9,449 bases of DNA, taken from NCBI GenBank assembly GCA_045590395.1, contig JAZNQX010000045.1, positions 1 to 9,449 on the forward strand, read 5' to 3'. The notes below the pieces were generated by a model that saw only the letters and a list, made by a program, of their open reading frames with translations, ran no database searches and had not been told where the DNA came from. The position numbers and the translations under genes were made by a program. Each line of letters opens with the position of its first letter. The stretch's first letter is position 1. Below, in pieces: positions 1 through 6,953 of this stretch. This DNA is from SIG607 sp045590395. GTDB lineage: Bacteria > Bacillota > Clostridia > Oscillospirales > Acutalibacteraceae.

Positions 1-678
1 TTTAGGAGTAGGCTTTTCGCCTTTTTCCTTCTTTTTAAGCATCGCCTCAAGCTCTCGTACCGAGGCGCCACTAAGGGCAGCTTTAAACATTTCCTGCTGT
101 TTTTCGCCCTCAGCAGAAATAAGGGTTCTGGCATGGCCTGCTGAAATTTTGCCCTCTCTAAGAGAGGCAAGTATATCGGCAGGAAGCTTTAGTAATCGCA
201 AAGCGTTGGTCACTGCGGCGCGGGACTTTCCTACCCTTGCGGCAGCTTCTTCCTGGGTTAAAGAAAATTTTTCTATAAGTGCGCTATAGCCCAAGGCTTC
301 TTCGTAAGCATTAAGGTCTTCGCGCTGTAGGTTTTCAATAAGCGCTGCTTCGGCGGCGGTTTGCTCGTCCATAGCCTTTATAATTACGGGAACACGATAT
401 AGCCCTGCTATACGGCTGGCGCGCCAACGGCGTTCACCTGCAATTATTTCGTATCTGCCGCTAAGCAGAGGGCGTACAACTATAGGCTGAAGAAGTCCGT
501 GCTTTTCTATGCTGTCGGCAAGCTCGGTTAGAGATGCTTCATCAAAATCCTTTCGGGGCTGGTCGCGGTTAGGCTCAATTTCGCTAAGCTCTAACTCTAC
601 AAGACCGCCGTTGTCTATTGCGTTTTCGTCAAGAACAGAGCCAAAGCCTCTGCCAAGACCGCCTTTTTTTATTGCCAT
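1..678 (-). CDS. parB: ParB/Spo0J chromosome-partition protein (C-terminus beyond the window)
   Basis: This is the first 226 residues of a ParB/Spo0J DNA-binding CTPase, which loads at parS sites, spreads along DNA and works with ParA in origin segregation. The family's N-terminal fold is clear: a basic start (MAIKKGGLGRGFGSVL), the LSEIEPNRDQPR segment at 31-42, the arginine-rich CTP-binding box GERRWRA at 81-87, and ENLQREDLN at 115-123. A helix-turn-helix follows at about 140-166 (LTQEEAAARVGKSRAAVTNA). The frame is open to base 1, so the C-terminal dimerisation domain lies outside. The ATG at 678 follows an AAGAGGT ribosome binding site and lies 12 bp after the parA stop, so the two genes form an operon, probably transcribed from the parA promoter. 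A nucleoid-occlusion (Noc) paralogue is possible from sequence alone, but pairing with parA favours Spo0J. Confidence 0.95.
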   Translation of the reverse strand, partial: MAIKKGGLGRGFGSVLDENAIDNGGLVELELSEIEPNRDQPRKDFDEASLTELADSIEKHGLLQPIVVRPLLSGRYEIIAGERRWRASRIAGLYRVPVIIKAMDEQTAAEAALIENLQREDLNAYEEALGYSALIEKFSLTQEEAAARVGKSRAAVTNALRLLKLPADILASLREGKISAGHARTLISAEGEKQQEMFKAALSGASVRELEAMLKKKEKGEKPTPK

Positions 679-690
679 AAAAATACCTCT

Positions 691-1455
691 TTATTTATTT
701 CTTTTAAGAAACTCTTTAGCAAGATTATCATACGCCGCGGCACCCTTGCTTCGCTTATCGTAATACTGAATGGGCATACCGTAGCTTGGAGCTTCGGAAA
801 GACGCACCGCTCTGGGAATTGCGGTGGCAAAGAGCTTGTTTCCCAAAAACTTCTTTATTTCGTTTACAACCTGACCTGTAAGGTTAAGTCTGCCGTCGTA
901 CATAGTAAGCACAACACCCTCAAGCTCTAAGGTGGGGTTGTAAAGCCGCTTTACCTGACGGATAGAGGTCATAAGCTGGGAAAGACCTTCCATAGCATAA
1001 TACTCACACTGCATAGGCACCAGAACCGTATCTGCCGCAACAAGAGCGTTAACAGGTACCAGCCCAAAGGACGGCGGACAGTCAATAAAAATATAATCAT
1101 ATTTATCTATAATGGAGGCGAGTGTCATTTTAAGCTGATTATGGCGGTTTTCAATATCCACCATTTCCACCTCTGCGGCGGCAAGGTTCATATCCGCAGG
1201 AATAATGTCAACATTCGTAAACTTTGTGTTTATAATAGCGTGTTCTGCCGAATAAGAGCCGATAAGAAGCCCGTAAGCAGATTTTTGAAGCCGTCTTTTG
1301 TCAATGCCGTAGCCACTGGTAGAGTTGCCCTGAGGGTCACAGTCAATAAGCAGGGTTTTCTTACCTGCAAGACCTAAAGCCGCCACAAGATTAACGGCGG
1401 TGGTGGTTTTTCCTACTCCGCCCTTTTGATTAACTACCGCTATAACCTTTCCCAC
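691..1455 (-). CDS. parA: ParA/Soj chromosome-partition ATPase
   Basis: A 254-residue ParA/MinD-superfamily ATPase that binds DNA nonspecifically in the ATP-bound dimer form and is stimulated by ParB. The deviant Walker A KGGVGKTT is at 11-18 with the signature lysine K11. Walker A' DCDPQGN is at 38-44, Walker B IFIDCPPS at 122-129, and the family-typical QCEYYAMEGLSQL and IPRAVRLSEAPS follow. There is no N-terminal DNA-binding extension, as in chromosomal Soj rather than plasmid type Ia ParA. I chose the GTG at 1455. It gives the canonical start M-GKVIAVVNQKGG, and an AGAGGTG ribosome site at 1462-1468 sits 6 nt before it. The in-frame GTG at 1464 would add three residues, but it lies inside that ribosome site. 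The gene is first in the parA-parB operon and has its own promoter at 1484-1512. Confidence 0.95.
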   Translation of the reverse strand: MGKVIAVVNQKGGVGKTTTAVNLVAALGLAGKKTLLIDCDPQGNSTSGYGIDKRRLQKSAYGLLIGSYSAEHAIINTKFTNVDIIPADMNLAAAEVEMVDIENRHNQLKMTLASIIDKYDYIFIDCPPSFGLVPVNALVAADTVLVPMQCEYYAMEGLSQLMTSIRQVKRLYNPTLELEGVVLTMYDGRLNLTGQVVNEIKKFLGNKLFATAIPRAVRLSEAPSYGMPIQYYDKRSKGAAAYDNLAKEFLKRNK

Positions 1456-1483
1456 GTGTTTCACCTCTTTAAATGTTACTTAC

Positions 1484-1512
1484 ATTATACCAAATTTATA
1501 AGAAAAATACAA
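1484..1512 (-). promoter_or_regulatory. sigma-A-type promoter of parA-parB
   Basis: Read on the minus strand there is a -35 TTGTAT (1507-1512), a 17-bp AT-rich spacer and a perfect -10 TATAAT (1484-1489). The expected start is near 1477, leaving a leader of about 20 nt that carries the AGAGGTG ribosome site. Its -35 lies only 6 bp from the -35 of the divergent promoter at 1519-1547. This is a pattern match, not a mapped start. Confidence 0.75.
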
Positions 1513-1518
1513 TAGTAA

Positions 1519-1547
1519 TTGAAATTTAGAAAAGTTTATGTTAAAAT
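1519..1547 (+). promoter_or_regulatory. sigma-A-type promoter of the lipoprotein gene, extended -10
   Basis: The -35 TTGAAA (1519-1524), a 17-bp spacer and the -10 TAAAAT (1542-1547) are preceded by TG at 1539-1540, giving an extended -10 (TGnTAAAAT). The predicted start near 1554 leaves a 22-nt leader with AGAGGTG at 1562-1568 before the ATG at 1576. It is arranged back to back with the parA promoter, so one bound protein could affect both. Confidence 0.65.
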
Positions 1548-1575
1548 ATATATGAATATGTAGAGGTGTGATAAT

Positions 1576-2007
1576 ATGAAACGAATTTTGTGTGTTTTGT
1601 TTTCCTTACTTTTAATATTTGCTGTTTGTGGCTGTGAAGACCCCGGTGAATTCCACGAAGCATCTGGTAGCGGTACCGATATCGAGGTATCTTCCATCCC
1701 CGCCTCGTCGTCACAGGCGGCGGTGGTTGATAGCCCTATACTTGGTAAATGGACACTTGTTTCCATTACAAGAGGTAGCAGTACAACCCGTTATGTAAAT
1801 TCTTCTTATGACTTCAGAGAAAGCGGAAACCTGAAGATTTCTCTGAATAAGCAGGAGCAGTTTATGAAATATTCTGTTGTAGGTAATGTTATAACAATTA
1901 TCGACGGCGCTACCTATAATACAATTTCTTACGAACTGCAGGGCGACGTGCTTATCCTTACAACATCAAGCGGCGCAAAGCAAAGGCTGGAAAGAATTAA
2001 AGAATAA
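1576..2007 (+). CDS. small lipoprotein with a lipocalin-like C-terminal domain
   Basis: A 143-residue exported lipoprotein. The start is M-K-R, then a hydrophobic stretch (residues 4-17), then a lipobox V-C-G-C with the lipidated cysteine at C20, so the mature protein should be anchored to the outer face of the cytoplasmic membrane. Residues 21-55 are a low-complexity Ser/Ala/Asp/Glu linker. Residues 56-143 begin ILGKWTLVS and continue as alternating short strands (YDFRESGNLKISL, VITIIDGATY, ISYELQGDVLILT). This G-x-W start with up-down strands is typical of small lipocalin-like domains in Clostridia lipoproteins (DUF5640-like). That family assignment is from memory and tentative. The function is unknown. 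An AGAGGTG ribosome site lies 7 nt before the ATG. The gene is monocistronic: its own promoter is upstream and a terminator begins at the stop codon. Confidence 0.85.
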   Translation: MKRILCVLFSLLLIFAVCGCEDPGEFHEASGSGTDIEVSSIPASSSQAAVVDSPILGKWTLVSITRGSSTTRYVNSSYDFRESGNLKISLNKQEQFMKYSVVGNVITIIDGATYNTISYELQGDVLILTTSSGAKQRLERIKE

Positions 2008-2040
2008 AAAAATTCCCCAACAATAGTTGGGGATTTTTTT
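2006..2040. terminator. bidirectional rho-independent terminator
   Basis: The stem CCCCAAC (2015-2021) pairs with GTTGGGG (2026-2032) around the 4-nt loop AATA, and T2014-A2033 extends it. A run of seven T (2034-2040) follows on the plus strand, and a run of seven A (2006-2012) precedes it, which is a T run on the minus strand. It ends the lipoprotein gene directly. It can also stop minus-strand transcripts from the AI-2E-family gene after they pass through the heptamer repeat at 2041-2124. Confidence 0.9.
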
Positions 2041-2140
2041 AGGGACTAGGTGTTAGGAACTAGGAGCTAGGGATACTATCCCCTAATTTCTAGAGCCTAG
2101 AGCCTAAATCCTAAACCCTAGAGCCTAGACCCTAGAGCCT
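2041..2140. repeat. heptamer repeat GGNNCTA, copy A (inverted arms)
   Basis: About 100 bp built of 7-bp units. The left part reads as GGNNCTA-type units (GGGACTA, GGTGTTA, GGAACTA, GGAGCTA). The right part reads as the opposite orientation (CTAGAGC, CTAAATC, CTAAACC, CTAGACC). The two parts meet at a perfect palindrome, GGGATA-C-TATCCC (2070-2082), so the whole can fold as a long imperfect hairpin. The right end overlaps the last codons and the stop of the minus-strand gene ending at 2125. A 27-nt stretch (2103-2129) is identical to copy B at 3314-3340. A T run (2140-2145) follows on the plus strand. Confidence 0.9.
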
Positions 2141-3228
2141 TTTTTATTCAAATCTTCTCGCACAATACGGAACACTGCGGCGGTGAGGGGGACGAAGATA
2201 AGCATACCCAGTATGCCGAATACGCCGCCGCCGACGGTTACTGCGGCAAGTACCCAGATAGCAGGGATACCTATTGAGGTGCCTACAACCTTGGGATAAA
2301 TAAGATTACCCTCTAACTGCTGAAGAACCAGTATAAAGATTATGAATATAAGGGCTTTCAGTGGGTCCTCGGTCAAAATCATAAATGCGCCCACACCGGC
2401 CCCCAGAAATGCGCCGACTATTGGTATTAATGCGGTAAAGGCGATAAGTGCGCCTATCATTGTTGCATAGGGCAGACGAAGTATTAACATACCTACGGTG
2501 CAGAGGACACCGAGGATAACCGCCTCTATACACTGGCCCACAATATAACGGTGGAAGCTTTCGTTAAACACCTTAACAAGATATTTGATTTTTCTATACC
2601 AGTTTTCTGCAAGATAGTGCTTTAAAACGCGGTTTGACTGATTAATGAGTTTATTTTTGCCCAGCAAAAAGTAAATTGCAAAAATAAGACTTAAGAAACC
2701 TGTTACAACACCCGAGAATACGGCGGTTACAGAGGAAATTACCACACCCACAAGGTTGGTAACACCTGTGGAAGCAATACCTACAAGCTCTGATATTTTG
2801 CTCTGCCAGTTAATACTGCTGAGAGCTGTGATTACTTCGTCGGAAATAAATTCAATGTTACCCAGTTTTTCAATAGCCTTGGTAATAGCGCCGGGCAGTT
2901 TTTCTATCAGCACCTGAATACAGGAAATAAACTCAGGCACAACAAGGCCGATTACCAGCGCAATTACAGCAAGTACGGTTAAAAAGGCGGCTATCATACA
3001 AACGGGGCGCCTTGATTTATTTACAAATTTCTTTTTTGACTTTTTAAAATATATGCGTTCATAGGCGCACATAATTATGTTAACGAGATAGGCAATGACA
3101 AAGCCGATAATAATGGGCGCGGCGGCGCTTATAACAGCAACCGACACCTTGTCCCAATAGCTTATCACAAGAAAAAGTATAAACAATGTCAGTCCTAAAC
3201 GAAAACAGGTTTTAAGGTCAAGTTTCAT
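2125..3228 (-). CDS. AI-2E/YtvI-family membrane transporter (PF01594, former UPF0118)
   Basis: A 367-residue polytopic membrane protein of the AI-2E transporter family, a group that includes bacterial proteins linked to autoinducer-2 export, Na+/H+ antiport or unknown substrates. Hydrophobic segments are at about 10-24, 30-52, 77-97, 158-190, 232-250, 256-285, 291-303 and 323-353. The poorly conserved extracytoplasmic part, about 100-155, lies between them. Family signatures are RYIVGQCIEAVILG (228-240), the LPYATMIGALIAFTALIPIVG block (252-272) and QQLEGNLIYPKVVG (303-316). The ATG at 3228 has a TAGGAG ribosome site 7 nt upstream. The last residues, G-S-R-V and the TAG stop, are read from the heptamer repeat (GGC TCT AGG GTC TAG), so the native C-terminus has been replaced or extended by repeat DNA. 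The substrate cannot be told from sequence. Expression is from its own promoter at 3258-3286. Confidence 0.9.
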   Translation of the reverse strand: MKLDLKTCFRLGLTLFILFLVISYWDKVSVAVISAAAPIIIGFVIAYLVNIIMCAYERIYFKKSKKKFVNKSRRPVCMIAAFLTVLAVIALVIGLVVPEFISCIQVLIEKLPGAITKAIEKLGNIEFISDEVITALSSINWQSKISELVGIASTGVTNLVGVVISSVTAVFSGVVTGFLSLIFAIYFLLGKNKLINQSNRVLKHYLAENWYRKIKYLVKVFNESFHRYIVGQCIEAVILGVLCTVGMLILRLPYATMIGALIAFTALIPIVGAFLGAGVGAFMILTEDPLKALIFIIFILVLQQLEGNLIYPKVVGTSIGIPAIWVLAAVTVGGGVFGILGMLIFVPLTAAVFRIVREDLNKKGSRV

Positions 3229-3257
3229 TTTTTTCTCCTAAAAATATTATTTATTAT

Positions 3258-3286
3258 ATTATAATACTTTGTTTAGGAAAATTCAA
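3258..3286 (-). promoter_or_regulatory. sigma-A-type promoter of the AI-2E-family gene
   Basis: On the minus strand: -35 TTGAAT (3281-3286), 17-bp spacer, -10 TATAAT (3258-3263). The expected start is near 3251, with a leader of about 22 nt. Heptamer repeat copy B begins directly upstream of the -35, so the repeat separates this promoter from the terminator of the preceding gene. Confidence 0.75.
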
Positions 3287-3287
3287 T

Positions 3288-3344
3288 AGGGAAGTGGGAA
3301 CTAGGGGCTATACCCTAAATCCTAAACCCTAGAGCCTAGAGCCT
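3288..3344. repeat. heptamer repeat GGNNCTA, copy B (inverted arms)
   Basis: The short left arm contains GGGAACTA and GGGGCTA. The right arm runs CCCTAAA, TCCTAAA, CCCTAGA, GCCTAGA, GCCTAAA. The arms meet at TAGGG (3302-3306) and CCCTA (3313-3317) around the loop GCTATA. Bases 3314-3340 are identical to copy A (2103-2129). It lies between the terminator of the large secreted-protein gene and the -35 of the AI-2E-family gene, so this copy is not at a convergent gene end. Confidence 0.9.
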
Positions 3345-3380
3345 AAAAAAAGGAACTCAAATTTCTTTGAGTTCCTTTTT
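3345..3380 (-). terminator. rho-independent terminator of the large secreted-protein gene
   Basis: The stem AGGAACTCAAA (3351-3361) pairs perfectly with TTTGAGTTCCT (3366-3376) around the 4-nt loop TTTC, and A/T runs extend it on both sides. On the minus strand it begins 9 bp after the stop codon at 3390 and ends in a run of seven T (complement of 3344-3350). It is also flanked by T on the plus strand (3376-3380), so it could act in both directions. Confidence 0.9.
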
Positions 3381-3389
3381 GTTTAGTTA

Positions 3390-6300
3390 TTAGAGATTGC
3401 CTAAATCGTCGCCGATTAAGTGGCTGATACCATTAATACTACGATTAATTGTATCGGAGTAAATTGTGTAGGTATTTGTACCATCGGTGAAGGTTACATA
3501 ACCGCGAGCGATAATCTTGTTATCAAGCATAGTAGAATCGAAGCCTGCGATATAGTTAGAGAACCAGAGTCTGTTGTTCTCGGTATCGTAAGCCCAACCG
3601 GTATTGAATCCGCTGGTCTTTTCGGACTCGATCATGCTGTTTTCTTTTCTCATATCAGCATTATAATTGCCGTTGGTGGTATACCTATCGATAGCACCGT
3701 TCTTGTAAACGAAGCCACGGTTAACTACAGTGTATTCAACGTCGTCAACAAAGATATTGCTACCTGTTGTTGTCTCGTAAGAGAAGTATACACGCATAGC
3801 CTGACTGCCTGCTTCGGTAGCGGCACTGTCTTCGAGCTTGGAAGCGCCTTCGATACCGATAACTTCGCCAAGGTCCTTAACAGCGATATCACTGAAGGTG
3901 ATTTCAAGTCTATCAGGTAAGCTTGCATCGGTAATCTCTTCTACAGCATAGAAGTGGAGGAAGATGTAGCTGGACTTCTTAGTGAAGGTGTCATCTGCAC
4001 CTGCGGTATTTTCTACAACAGTTGCCTTGTGGTCAACGGTGAAGAAAATTGTTGCTGTGGTCCATTCGCCGTTAGTATCGGTAATGGTCTTTGTTTCTTT
4101 AAGGAAGTTGTCAGCATCATTGTCGGAAGCGTTGGTTTCCTTACCAAGAGTTAATCTAAGGTTCATATCCATAGAACCGGTTGCCTTATAAGTAAAGGTA
4201 GCCTTATAGGTATGACCGTCAACAGTTTCAGCAACGGGCAGACGATACATATTCCAAAGCTGTCTGCCATAGAACTCATTATATATTGCAAGTTTCTGGT
4301 CGTCGGTGTAACCTGCCCATTCTGCTGCAGTCTTGTTGGTAAGACCCTTATCAGCATTCAGTGTAGTACACTCGTCATTAGTTAAGGTCTTGTACTGAAG
4401 CATTTCTTTGCCGTCAACATTTACCATGGAGAAGCCCTTGGTACCAACATAGGAACGAAGAGAAGCGGCATTTTCTGCACTATAATTCTGAACGCAGGCA
4501 TAACCATAAACGGTTTTGGTTGCAGCAGGATACATATTATCGAAAGTATTTGAAGCTGCAGTGCTGGCGGTAGAATTGTACCATTTGCCCTCGAAGTTTG
4601 CAGGAACATTTTCAACAGCAGCGCCGGGAGTACCTGCTCTGTATACAAGAGAATCGCCATAGCCGGGGTTGTTGTTAGTGAAAGCTACAACGGTTTCACC
4701 GGTTGCAACCTTAACTATCTGAATGCTGTAGATTTCTACCTCAGGAACACCAACAACTTCATAGGTGCTTGTTCCTTCAGAAGTGCTAACAAGCTTACCG
4801 GTTACGCCGTAGTTAGCGGTAACAAGGTTGATTTCAGGAATCTTGCTTGAAAGGTCGCCTGAGTTAAGTCCAAATGAATAGGTCTGAACCTTAGTATCAA
4901 CATTAGCCTCTACTGACTCGTTAGCGTTACTGCCCTGATTATAGGTAGTGGGGAAGCCGTCAGCGCCAAAGTTGATGTAATAGATACCGCGGTTACCACG
5001 GTTAATTACATTAAACTCAGTACCATTCTGTCCGATAGCAGAGTGGTCGCCGTTAACTGTGGTTGCTTTTGCAGTATCTCTACCGAAACCAATCTTTATA
5101 CCAAGACGGCCGGGTTTAGTCTGCTTATAGGAAATATTTACAATATAGTTAGTATTGGATTCTGCTACAAGGGGTTTGCCGTCAGCACCAACAAGGGTAT
5201 AAGCGTGATAGTCACCACGATAAGCCGACATAATATAATCTGCCTCTTTTGAAGAGGTAAAGGTAGAGCCGATTTCTTTGCTCTGAGGAGCAGTTAAAAC
5301 AAGAGCTTTATCGGTAACACTTAAGGCACCTTCGCCTGCGTAAGAGCTTACAGCAGTACCGTTAATGTAGTTTACAGCGTTGAGCTGAACATCTTTACCT
5401 GCGATGGTAACATCGTCAACAAGGGTAACTGCGTTAGCAGCAAACTTAGCAGTGTAGGTTTTGGGTTCGCCTGCTGCGAAGGTAGCGCCGGCTTCAAACT
5501 TGTTGCCTTCAGCGTCGTACCAACCAATGAATACCATATCGGTTTTGGTGGGGTCAGCAGGAGCAGTAACGGTCTCGCTAACTGCGCCAACTACGGTTGT
5601 GGTATCGTCACCGTTAACAAAGTTAACAGCGCCGTTATCGGTATCGTAGTATTCAAGGTCGTAGATGTAGTATTCATTATATGCAAGACCATAGGTTTCG
5701 CCACCGCTTTCAATAGTGGTACCTGCCATAGCCTCGAAATCTTCGCCTACCTTTATGTACTCAGCAGAAGAGTTTGTAGGCAACGTAATACCAAAGTGGT
5801 CAGTGTATGTATCGTCTGTACCATTTGCTTGATAGTCATAGTTATAGAAACCTGTGAACTGACCATCGGATGCCATACGAGGAGTAATACCCCAGTCAGC
5901 AAGGTCGTTCCAGTCACCTTCAACATCGCTTACAGGAAGGGCGTTCATAACTTCTCTTTTTTGGATAGTCTTCTTACCGGTACCGTTGTTAGAAGAAGCA
6001 ACCGCGCTACCGTTCGAAGTAATGGTTCCGGTCATTTGGGTAAGACCAAGACTGGTATACTTATTAATGGTGGTAGGAGCAAAACTATAAAGACCGCCAA
6101 AAGCACCAATATTTACAGAGCTTGAAGAAGCAGACTTATCACCCTGAAGAAGCTTATAATTAGTAGCGCCTGCAGTGGTGAAGTAGTAGGCTGCTCTACG
6201 CATATCTTTTCCGCTAACAGGAGCAGGGGATTTGTTTATAACATCTACAGTTATAGCTGAAGCACTAGGCAAAGAAGCAGAACTATCAGCGCTGCCGTTA

Positions 6301-6779
6301 GCTACAATATAAGCCTCACTCATAAGACGGCCAGAAGTACTTGTATTACCGTAACGGGTAATGTCTATGTTATAGTTGATAGCATAGTTTTTACCGGGGG
6401 TAAGCTTAATGGGCTTCTGAAGTCTTGCGTCTGCGTTAGTTGTTCTGGGAACAATAGTAACACCCTGACCAGCGGTACCGCCGGCAACACGAACACGAAG
6501 GGCTCTTGCACCATTGTAATCAACCTGTTTCATTTCAACTTTTATGGCAGCAGAACCATCTGAAACACGAATAGGTTGCCAAAAAGCATCAGCAGAACCA
6601 TCGTCTTTTAAAAGACCATAGTAACATTTGTCTCCGGTATATCCGGGGTCTCCATTGAAGGGAAACTTAAAATACTCATAAGTATCACCTTCTGCTTGAG
6701 CCTCAACTGCTACTGCAGGAAGACTGAGCATAGTGAGCAGCATACATGCTGCAAGTAAAATGCTTAAAAGTTTTTTCAT
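3390..6779 (-). CDS. large secreted multidomain beta-sandwich protein with one InlB B-repeat
   Basis: A 1129-residue exported protein. The signal peptide MKKLLSILLAACMLLTMLSL with an A-V-A site near 22-24 is followed by an acidic, Gly/Ser/Thr/Asn-rich mature chain. Visible blocks: a carbohydrate-binding-module-like region (about 33-250, with LTPGKNYAINYNIDI at 126-140); one InlB/Flg_new-type B-repeat (about 386-446, FIGWYDAEGNKF at 417-428, ending TYTAKF); a second sandwich-like region (about 460-695); a third (about 755-970, VDGHTYKATFTYKA at 853-866); and a C-terminal domain (about 980-1119) that looks like a recurrent terminal module of Clostridia secreted proteins. I see no catalytic domain, LPXTG, SLH or dockerin, so how it is retained is unclear. 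The ATG at 6779 has AAGGAGAG 7 nt upstream. An upstream ATG at 6824 lies inside the promoter and is rejected. A role in glycan binding or adhesion is inference. Confidence 0.85.
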   Translation of the reverse strand: MKKLLSILLAACMLLTMLSLPAVAVEAQAEGDTYEYFKFPFNGDPGYTGDKCYYGLLKDDGSADAFWQPIRVSDGSAAIKVEMKQVDYNGARALRVRVAGGTAGQGVTIVPRTTNADARLQKPIKLTPGKNYAINYNIDITRYGNTSTSGRLMSEAYIVANGSADSSASLPSASAITVDVINKSPAPVSGKDMRRAAYYFTTAGATNYKLLQGDKSASSSSVNIGAFGGLYSFAPTTINKYTSLGLTQMTGTITSNGSAVASSNNGTGKKTIQKREVMNALPVSDVEGDWNDLADWGITPRMASDGQFTGFYNYDYQANGTDDTYTDHFGITLPTNSSAEYIKVGEDFEAMAGTTIESGGETYGLAYNEYYIYDLEYYDTDNGAVNFVNGDDTTTVVGAVSETVTAPADPTKTDMVFIGWYDAEGNKFEAGATFAAGEPKTYTAKFAANAVTLVDDVTIAGKDVQLNAVNYINGTAVSSYAGEGALSVTDKALVLTAPQSKEIGSTFTSSKEADYIMSAYRGDYHAYTLVGADGKPLVAESNTNYIVNISYKQTKPGRLGIKIGFGRDTAKATTVNGDHSAIGQNGTEFNVINRGNRGIYYINFGADGFPTTYNQGSNANESVEANVDTKVQTYSFGLNSGDLSSKIPEINLVTANYGVTGKLVSTSEGTSTYEVVGVPEVEIYSIQIVKVATGETVVAFTNNNPGYGDSLVYRAGTPGAAVENVPANFEGKWYNSTASTAASNTFDNMYPAATKTVYGYACVQNYSAENAASLRSYVGTKGFSMVNVDGKEMLQYKTLTNDECTTLNADKGLTNKTAAEWAGYTDDQKLAIYNEFYGRQLWNMYRLPVAETVDGHTYKATFTYKATGSMDMNLRLTLGKETNASDNDADNFLKETKTITDTNGEWTTATIFFTVDHKATVVENTAGADDTFTKKSSYIFLHFYAVEEITDASLPDRLEITFSDIAVKDLGEVIGIEGASKLEDSAATEAGSQAMRVYFSYETTTGSNIFVDDVEYTVVNRGFVYKNGAIDRYTTNGNYNADMRKENSMIESEKTSGFNTGWAYDTENNRLWFSNYIAGFDSTMLDNKIIARGYVTFTDGTNTYTIYSDTINRSINGISHLIGDDLGNL

Positions 6780-6804
6780 CTTACAACTCTCCTTGTAGAT
6801 ATTT

Positions 6805-6821
6805 TTACACTGTGAGTGTAA
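6805..6821. promoter_or_regulatory. perfect 7-3-7 inverted repeat, candidate operator
   Basis: TTACACT-GTG-AGTGTAA is a perfect inverted repeat that contains the -10 box (6815-6820) and covers the expected transcription start (about 6808) of the large secreted-protein gene. A protein bound here would block initiation. I do not recognise the regulator. The same bases could instead form a short hairpin at the 5' end of the mRNA. Confidence 0.5.
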
Positions 6822-6843
6822 CACAAAATTTTGAGTTTGTCAA
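6815..6843 (-). promoter_or_regulatory. strong sigma-A-type promoter of the large secreted-protein gene
   Basis: On the minus strand there is a perfect -35 TTGACA (6838-6843), a 17-bp spacer and the -10 TACACT (6815-6820). Upstream (about 6849-6897) lie repeated A and T tracts resembling an UP element. This is the best-matching -35 in the window and suggests high expression, subject to the overlapping inverted repeat. The leader is about 29 nt. Confidence 0.85.
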
Positions 6844-6873
6844 CGACTTTTTTAATATTTCTTACAAAATTTT

Positions 6874-6902
6874 TTGAAAATTTTTTCAGTTTTTCATAAA
6901 GT
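6874..6902 (+). promoter_or_regulatory. possible plus-strand promoter upstream of spoVB
   Basis: TTGAAA (6874-6879), 17 bp, TAAAGT (6897-6902) is a moderate match. If used, the transcript would carry the hairpin at 6926-6953, repeat copy C and the hairpin array as a leader of about 220 nt before spoVB. Other AT-rich matches exist nearby, for example TACAAT at about 6914, so the choice is uncertain. Confidence 0.3.
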
Positions 6903-6925
6903 AGCTATAAATATACAATATATGG

Positions 6926-6953
6926 TAGTTCGGCGGCAACTGCCACCGAACTA
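6926..6953. other. strong isolated hairpin merging into repeat copy C
   Basis: TAGTTCGG (6926-6933) pairs perfectly with CCGAACTA (6946-6953). Inside, GGC (6935-6937) pairs with GCC (6942-6944) across one C/A mismatch, leaving the loop AACT. The right arm ends in GAACTA, the same string as a heptamer-repeat unit, so hairpin and repeat are continuous. No T run follows, so it is not a standard terminator. Confidence 0.75.

Noticed and set aside
1450..1467. parS-like sequence (CACGTG and TGTTTCAC) at the parA start
   Set aside because: Only one half of the 16-bp parS consensus matches, and the other half does not under either alignment (about 10 of 16). The bases are explained by the ribosome site and the codons.
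2103..2129. Telomere-like CCCTAAA units (also at 3313-3326)
   Set aside because: They resemble plant-type telomere heptamers, but here they are a minority variant of the GGNNCTA family inside bacterial intergenic DNA. The resemblance is coincidental.
3420..3920. Open frame on the plus strand, antisense to the secreted-protein gene
   Set aside because: It lies wholly opposite a well-supported gene, lacks a convincing ribosome site and encodes nothing recognisable. Several similar frames in 3900-6130 are also shadows.
5442..5624. Internalin identity based on the B-repeat
   Set aside because: Only one B-repeat is present and there are no leucine-rich repeats. This module is common in unrelated secreted proteins.
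6780..6824. Upstream ATG at 6824 extending the large secreted protein by 15 residues
   Set aside because: It lies between the -35 and -10 of the promoter, lacks a ribosome site and would bury the signal peptide. The ATG at 6779 has a good AAGGAGAG.
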